Source of the DNA: Ensifer sp. Root278
Lineage (GTDB): Bacteria > Pseudomonadota > Alphaproteobacteria > Rhizobiales > Rhizobiaceae
NCBI RefSeq assembly: GCF_001429285.1
Contig: NZ_LMJJ01000043.1
Location: forward strand, 417,545 to 481,544
Length of the DNA stretch: 64,000 bases
Direction of reading: 5' to 3'
Shown: one piece after another, positions 60,036 through 64,000 of the stretch
Position numbering within the stretch: the stretch's first letter is position 1
Layout of the letters: each line of letters opens with the position of its first letter
The notes under the pieces: generated by a model
Databases searched by the model: none
The model's input: only the letters and a program-made list of their open reading frames with translations
Told to the model about the DNA's origin: nothing
Position numbers and translations under genes: made by a program

Positions 60036-61013
60036 TCAAGCCCTCTTCAGTCGCGGGTCGAGCAGCACATAGCTGATGTCGACGACGAAGTTGGCGACGA
60101 GCATCGTGGCGGTCATGATCAGAAGCTGTCCCTGGATGACGGGGTAATCGCGGGCGAGGATAGCCTGGTAGAGAATGTTGCCGAGACCGGGGTAGTTGAA
60201 CACGACCTCGGTCACCAGCGAGCCGCCAAGCACCGTGCCGATGGCAATAGCAAGGCTCGAAACGGTCGGCAGCAGCGCGTTGCGCGCGGCATACCAGAGC
60301 ATCACGCGGGTGTCGGAAAGCCCCTTCGCGCGGGCCATGACGATATAGTCCTCGCCGAGCAGGTTGATCATGTTGTTGCGCATGGTCACGGCGAAGCCGC
60401 CTGTCAGAACGGCGCAGAGCGTCAGCATCGGCAGCAAGCCGTGATAGATGACGCTACCGAAATAGGTGAGCGAGAAAGCCGGATCGAGCGCCGGATCGGC
60501 GGCATAACCGGTCGGAAACCAGCCGAGGGTGAAGCCGAAGGTGAAGACGACGATCAGCGAGGTGACGACGGCCGGCACCGAGGTCGCGAAGATCGCGCCG
60601 ACGGAAACGATGACGTCGAAGAGGCTTCCGCGTCGCCAGGCGGCAAGAATGCCGAGGAAGGTGCCGAGCGCGAAGCTTACCAGCGTCGCCGTGCCCATCA
60701 GCCCCACGGTCCAGACGAGCGCATTGCCGAGAACCGTCGTCACCGGCAGCGGGAAATACTTGATCGAGCGACCGAGATCGCCGCTGAAGATGCTGCCGAG
60801 ATAGGTGAGGTACTGCTGCCAGAGCGGGCCGTCGACGAAGCCGAAGGTCAGTTTCAGAGCCTGCAGGCTTTCGGGCGGCAACTCGGCGCCGGCGCTCGAA
60901 AACATGATCTGCACCGGATCGCCGGGCATCAGCCGCGGCAGGAAGAAGTTGATCGTCGCCGCGGCGACGAAGGCCGCCAGGTAGAAGCACAGGCGGCGTA
61001 GCAGAAAGGCCAT
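60036..61013 (-). CDS. ABC permease (DppB/OppB-like)
   Basis: 325 residues from MAFLLRRLCFY, which has GGAG six bases upstream. The N-terminal helix with FFLPRLMPGDPVQIMF, later helices and the loop RNNMINLLGEDYIVMARAKG identify the DppB group. It follows the binding-protein gene after a 191-base gap that contains stem-loops. Confidence 0.85.
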   Translation of the reverse strand: MAFLLRRLCFYLAAFVAAATINFFLPRLMPGDPVQIMFSSAGAELPPESLQALKLTFGFVDGPLWQQYLTYLGSIFSGDLGRSIKYFPLPVTTVLGNALVWTVGLMGTATLVSFALGTFLGILAAWRRGSLFDVIVSVGAIFATSVPAVVTSLIVVFTFGFTLGWFPTGYAADPALDPAFSLTYFGSVIYHGLLPMLTLCAVLTGGFAVTMRNNMINLLGEDYIVMARAKGLSDTRVMLWYAARNALLPTVSSLAIAIGTVLGGSLVTEVVFNYPGLGNILYQAILARDYPVIQGQLLIMTATMLVANFVVDISYVLLDPRLKRA

Positions 61014-61111
61014 CGGGAACTCCATCGACTGCGGCCGCCGCATGTGGGCGTCAGGCGGCAGGGCTGTCTTTTTGTCGGACCGTCCGAACGAGCAAAAGCC
61101 AGGACGGTCGC

Positions 61112-61136
61112 GTGGCGGACGAAGGGCGTCCGCCAC
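61112..61136 (-). other. Stem-loop between binding-protein and permease genes
   Basis: GTGGCGGACG and CGTCCGCCAC form a perfect 10-bp stem with a five-base loop; a second palindrome TCGGACCGTCCGA lies at 61075-61087. Such structures after a binding-protein gene usually raise its level over the membrane subunits. Confidence 0.5.
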
Positions 61137-61204
61137 TGTTTCCGGATCAAGACAAGGCGCCCTCCCGGAGCATCGTCCGTGAGAGCGCCGCGGCTGCGAT
61201 CGGG

Positions 61205-62854
61205 TTACTTCACCGGTTCAAGCGCCAGCAGGTGCAGGAGACGCGCCGGGTTGTTGCGGGTGATCGACGGGTTGACGAAGGGGTTTTCCGCCGTCGCCCA
61301 GCCCTTGAAGCGCTTAGTGTTGTACTGGTACCAGTTCGGGTTGTTGAATACCGGCATCATGGGCATGTTCTGGGCGACGATGCGTTGTGCCTTGTTCATC
61401 GCTTCCTTCTGCTTGATCGGGTCAGCGGTCTGGGTGAACTCCGTCAGCAGAGCCTCGACGTCCGGATTGAACCAGCGCTGCGCGGTGAAGCGGGTCTTGC
61501 CCTTGTCCGAAGCGCTGAAGGCGCGCTTGTAAGGGTAGTAGGGCGAGGCCGATGCCGGCAGGCTGTTGATCGCCGCGTCGAAGGTGCCGTTGATGAGGTT
61601 ACCGGTCCAGACAGCCTCTTCCGGCGTCTCGATCTTGGCGTCGAGGCCGACCGCCTGCAGGCCTTCGACCGCGATCGTCACCGTGTCGATCCAGTCGGTC
61701 CAGGAGCTCGGCACAATGATCGAGAAGGCGATCTTGCTGCCATCCGGGTTGTCGCGGAAGCCGTCGCCGTCCTTGTCGGCATAGCCGGCTTCGTCGAGCA
61801 GCGCCTTGGCGGCGTCGGCATCGTACTTGCCGTATTTACCGAAGTCGGCCGCAACCGACGGATCGGCCCAGCTCTTGTAAAGTTCGCCCATGCCGGCCGG
61901 GTCTTCGTTGAGCGTCGGATAGCCGTAGCCGGCGACGTCAACCATGGTGCCGCGGTCGAGCGCCATCGAGGCGGCGCGGCGGAACTTCACGTCGTTGAAG
62001 GCCTTACGATTGTTCTCGTTCGCGGTTTCCTGGTTGAACAGGAAGGCGACCATGCTGCTTGGCGAGTACCAGAAGTGATAGTGCTCCGGGTCCTTGGCGA
62101 CATAGACGTTCTCGATATCCGGGATGAAGGAAACGCCCCAGTCGAGCGTGCCGGAGGCCGTCGCCGTCAGGATCTGGTTGTTGTCGGCGAGCTGCGGGAA
62201 GCGCACGCAGTCGATCTTCAATGTTGCGGCATCCCAATAATGCGGGTTGCGGCACTGGTCGTAGGTCTGGCCGGTAAAGCGCGGGATCTCGGTCAGCGGG
62301 CCGCTGCCGACGGGCGTCTCGTTGGCGAAGGTCACCGGCTCGGCGATGTCCTTCCAGACATGCTCCGGAACGATCGGCAGCTGCGCCAGCTGCTCGGCTG
62401 CGAGCGAGCTCGGATTGGCGAGCATGAAGCGCACCGTCTCAGCATCCACGGCCTCGACGCCGGTGATGAAGGTCCAGATGCTGACGAAATCAAGCGCCGG
62501 GAACTTCTTCAGATAGTCGTAGGTGAACTTGACGTCGGTCGCCGTCAGCGGCTTGCCGTCCGACCACTTCAGGTTCGGCCGAAGCTTGAACTCGATCGAC
62601 TTCAGGTCGTCGGCAAGCTTGAAGCTTTCAGCCAGGCGAAAGACCGGCTTGTTGCCGTCGAAGCGATTGAAGACGACGAGCGGCTCGTAGATGAAATCGA
62701 GCGTGCTCTGGCGCGCCGAGGTCTGATTGAACGGGTTGAAGTTGCGTACCCAGGTGGTCGCCGGCTCGATGTTGGCGGTGAGCACGGTCTGGGCGGCCGC
62801 CGGGCCGGCGAGGAGGGCAAGCGCGGTGGCTGCGCCGAGAATGGATTTTTTCAC
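61205..62854 (-). CDS. ABC binding protein, SBP family 5
   Basis: 549 residues with a signal peptide (MKKSILGAATALALLAGPAAA). The family-5 fold is shown by LVVFNRFDGNKPVFRLAESF, then LKWSDGKPLTATDVKFTYDY and the later FNDVKFRRAASMALDR. The aromatic-rich character (WTF, NPHYWD, WTDWID, NPNWYQYN) resembles cello- and chito-oligosaccharide-binding members more than dipeptide-binding ones. With a GH3 hexosaminidase gene just upstream, amino-sugar oligomers are the favoured ligand; this is inference. Confidence 0.75.
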   Translation of the reverse strand: MKKSILGAATALALLAGPAAAQTVLTANIEPATTWVRNFNPFNQTSARQSTLDFIYEPLVVFNRFDGNKPVFRLAESFKLADDLKSIEFKLRPNLKWSDGKPLTATDVKFTYDYLKKFPALDFVSIWTFITGVEAVDAETVRFMLANPSSLAAEQLAQLPIVPEHVWKDIAEPVTFANETPVGSGPLTEIPRFTGQTYDQCRNPHYWDAATLKIDCVRFPQLADNNQILTATASGTLDWGVSFIPDIENVYVAKDPEHYHFWYSPSSMVAFLFNQETANENNRKAFNDVKFRRAASMALDRGTMVDVAGYGYPTLNEDPAGMGELYKSWADPSVAADFGKYGKYDADAAKALLDEAGYADKDGDGFRDNPDGSKIAFSIIVPSSWTDWIDTVTIAVEGLQAVGLDAKIETPEEAVWTGNLINGTFDAAINSLPASASPYYPYKRAFSASDKGKTRFTAQRWFNPDVEALLTEFTQTADPIKQKEAMNKAQRIVAQNMPMMPVFNNPNWYQYNTKRFKGWATAENPFVNPSITRNNPARLLHLLALEPVK

Positions 62855-62883
62855 GGTAGTTCCCCTTTTGATTTTCGGATTGG

Positions 62884-63905
62884 TCAGGCGACGAGGGCGC
62901 TGTTGAACATGTCCTCGACTTCCGCATGGGCCGCGCGCACGTCGACCTTCAACGTGCCGAGACGGGCCTTGCCGGCGTCGATCCGCTTCTGGGCGGCGGC
63001 GGTCAGCGGACTTGCCGCCTTGGCTGCCGCTTCGCTTTCAGCGAGCGTGCCGTGGCTGTGGAGCGCAATGTCGAAACCGGCGTCGAGCACCTGGCGGACA
63101 CGCTCTGGCAGCGTACCGCGAAGCGATTCCATGAAGATGCAATCGGAAACGAGAACGCCGTCGTAGCCCATGTTGTTGCGGATGACGTCGTGCATGACCG
63201 GCGAGATGGATGCCGGCAGCTCCTTGTCGAAAGCGGAATAGACGACATGGGCGACCATGGCCCAGGGCGTGTCGCGAAGTGCTACGAAGGGCTTGAAGTC
63301 GGTAGCGGTCAGCGTCTCGCGCGAAGCATCGACGATGGGCCGCTCCTTGTGCGAATCGAGCGTCGCCCGGCCGTGGCCCGGGATGTGCTTCATGACCGGC
63401 ATGTTGCCGGTCTCAAGCAGGCCATCGACTACCTCACGGCCGAGCGCTGCGATGAAGTCCGGATCGGCGCCGAAGGAGCGGGCGCCGATCACCGAGCTGG
63501 TGGTTGCAAAAACGAGGTCGAGCACCGGCGAGCAGCCGCTCGTGAGACCAAGTTCGCTCATCATCGTGCCCATGGCCTGGCTCGAAAGGCGAAGCGCCTT
63601 CTTGCCGAGGGCGACATCGCGGCGGGCGAGCTCGGCGAACTCGCCGAAGGAGCGAAACAGCGGCCAGGGGCCGGCGTAGAGATGCTGGACGCGGCCGCCT
63701 TCCTGGTCGGTGAAGACGGGGCATCTTCGCGGCCAACCGCTTCGCGAAAGCGTTCGATCAGCGCCCTTGTCTGCGCGGGTTCGCGCTGGTTGCGGCGGCC
63801 GACGAACAGGCCGAGCGGATTGGTTTCGCGGAACAGAGCGAACTCGTCGTCGGAAAGTGTGGGATTGGGAATGCCGACAAAGAGGGCAAGCGGGGTCGAG
63901 GACAT
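62884..63905 (-). pseudogene. GH3 beta-N-acetylhexosaminidase (NagZ-like) with frameshift
   Basis: The N-terminal frame starts at ATG 63905 (STPLALFVGIPNPTLSDDEF) and runs to about REDAP. The homologous continuation, PVFTDQEGGRVQHLYAGPWP, is in another frame. One G appears lost from the run GGGG at 63718-63721. Downstream the protein is intact, with the GH3 motif MKHIPGHGRATLDSH and the catalytic-Asp segment VLVSDCIFMESL. Corrected, it would have about 340 residues, the normal NagZ size. It may be a real mutation or a homopolymer sequencing error. The binding-protein gene follows 29 bases later. Confidence 0.75.
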
Positions 63906-63927
63906 TGGGAGGCTCCGATAGTGGAAA

Positions 63928-64000
63928 TTACTTGGAAGGGCGGCGCAGCATGCCCTGGTAGATCCCCTTGTCGGGGGCCGGGATCGGCACGGCGCCGACG
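63928..64000 (-). CDS. C-terminal end of an unidentified protein
   Basis: The last 23 codons of a gene on the minus strand end at TAA 63930-63928 and read VGAVPIPAPDKGIYQGMLRR, then PSK. GGAG-containing sequence between it and the GH3 start shows the two are in one operon (22-base gap). The family cannot be told from this much. Confidence 0.5.
   Translation of the reverse strand, partial: VGAVPIPAPDKGIYQGMLRRPSK

Noticed and set aside
61112-63166. 684-codon plus-strand frame across the binding-protein gene
   Set aside because: Antisense frame of a high-GC gene; the minus strand shows a signal peptide and SBP_5 motifs.
1-64000. CRISPR arrays, complete transposons or prophage genes
   Set aside because: No regularly spaced direct repeats, transposase, integrase or phage structural genes were seen on either strand.

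Overview
The window is a high-GC chromosomal or megaplasmid segment from an alphaproteobacterium of the Rhizobiaceae, most likely Ensifer/Sinorhizobium-like. The evidence is a eukaryote-type glutamine synthetase II behind a GG-N10-GC sigma-54 promoter, an AapJQM-type amino-acid ABC system, GstI-free but rhizobial-style intergenic palindromes, a CtrA-type box, and dense catabolic/transport operons with paired LysR, GntR, MocR and XRE-cupin regulators. No rRNA, tRNA, CRISPR array, phage or complete insertion sequence was seen.

Layout. 1-11 kb: tail of an unknown gene, DoxX protein, MFS_3 exporter and haloperoxidase-like hydrolase; LysR/MFS divergent pair; helical-repeat winged-helix regulator with a small beta-propeller protein; a second MFS; FadR-type GntR plus CynX-type exporter with a clear operator. 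11-18 kb: an operon on the minus strand combining a GGDEF-EAL protein, a degenerate HATPase-like protein, a STAS-methyltransferase fusion, a Cache-HAMP-PP2C phosphatase, an HATPase anti-sigma-type kinase and a STAS protein. This looks like a partner-switching module related to SiaABC but with a methyltransferase output, and is the best candidate here for an undescribed system. 18-27 kb: purine salvage (two adenine deaminases around an NCS2 permease, divergent LysR) and a translationally coupled regulator / ornithine-cyclodeaminase-family / PLP-dehydratase operon. 27-32 kb: a bufferin copper-storage locus (bufABCD) divergent from an ECF sigma factor and its NrsF-type anti-sigma factor, with matching candidate ECF promoters.

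32-43 kb: a deletion scar joining 3' remnants of a DeoR regulator and an autotransporter; an ABC exporter; a HI0933-type flavoprotein; an aapJQM-like amino-acid transporter that has no ATPase gene here; a DUF930 protein; an MFS/AraC divergent pair. 43-49 kb: a cluster whose products fit use of D-amino-acid peptides (DmpA-like P1 peptidase, D-amino-acid aminotransferase, D-aminopeptidase, M19 dipeptidase, LysR). 49-50.4 kb: a second scar of the same geometry, joining a headless LysR gene to a headless quinone oxidoreductase gene. 50-57 kb: XRE-cupin regulator with operator, NmrA/DUF2798 pair and LysR, EamA exporter with divergent MocR, and glnII.

57-64 kb: a peptide/oligosaccharide ABC operon (two ATPases, two permeases, SBP_5 binding protein) led by a GH3 beta-N-acetylhexosaminidase gene that is broken by a one-base frameshift, suggesting uptake of amino-sugar oligomers. 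All functional assignments come from reading the sequence and family knowledge; no database search was run.
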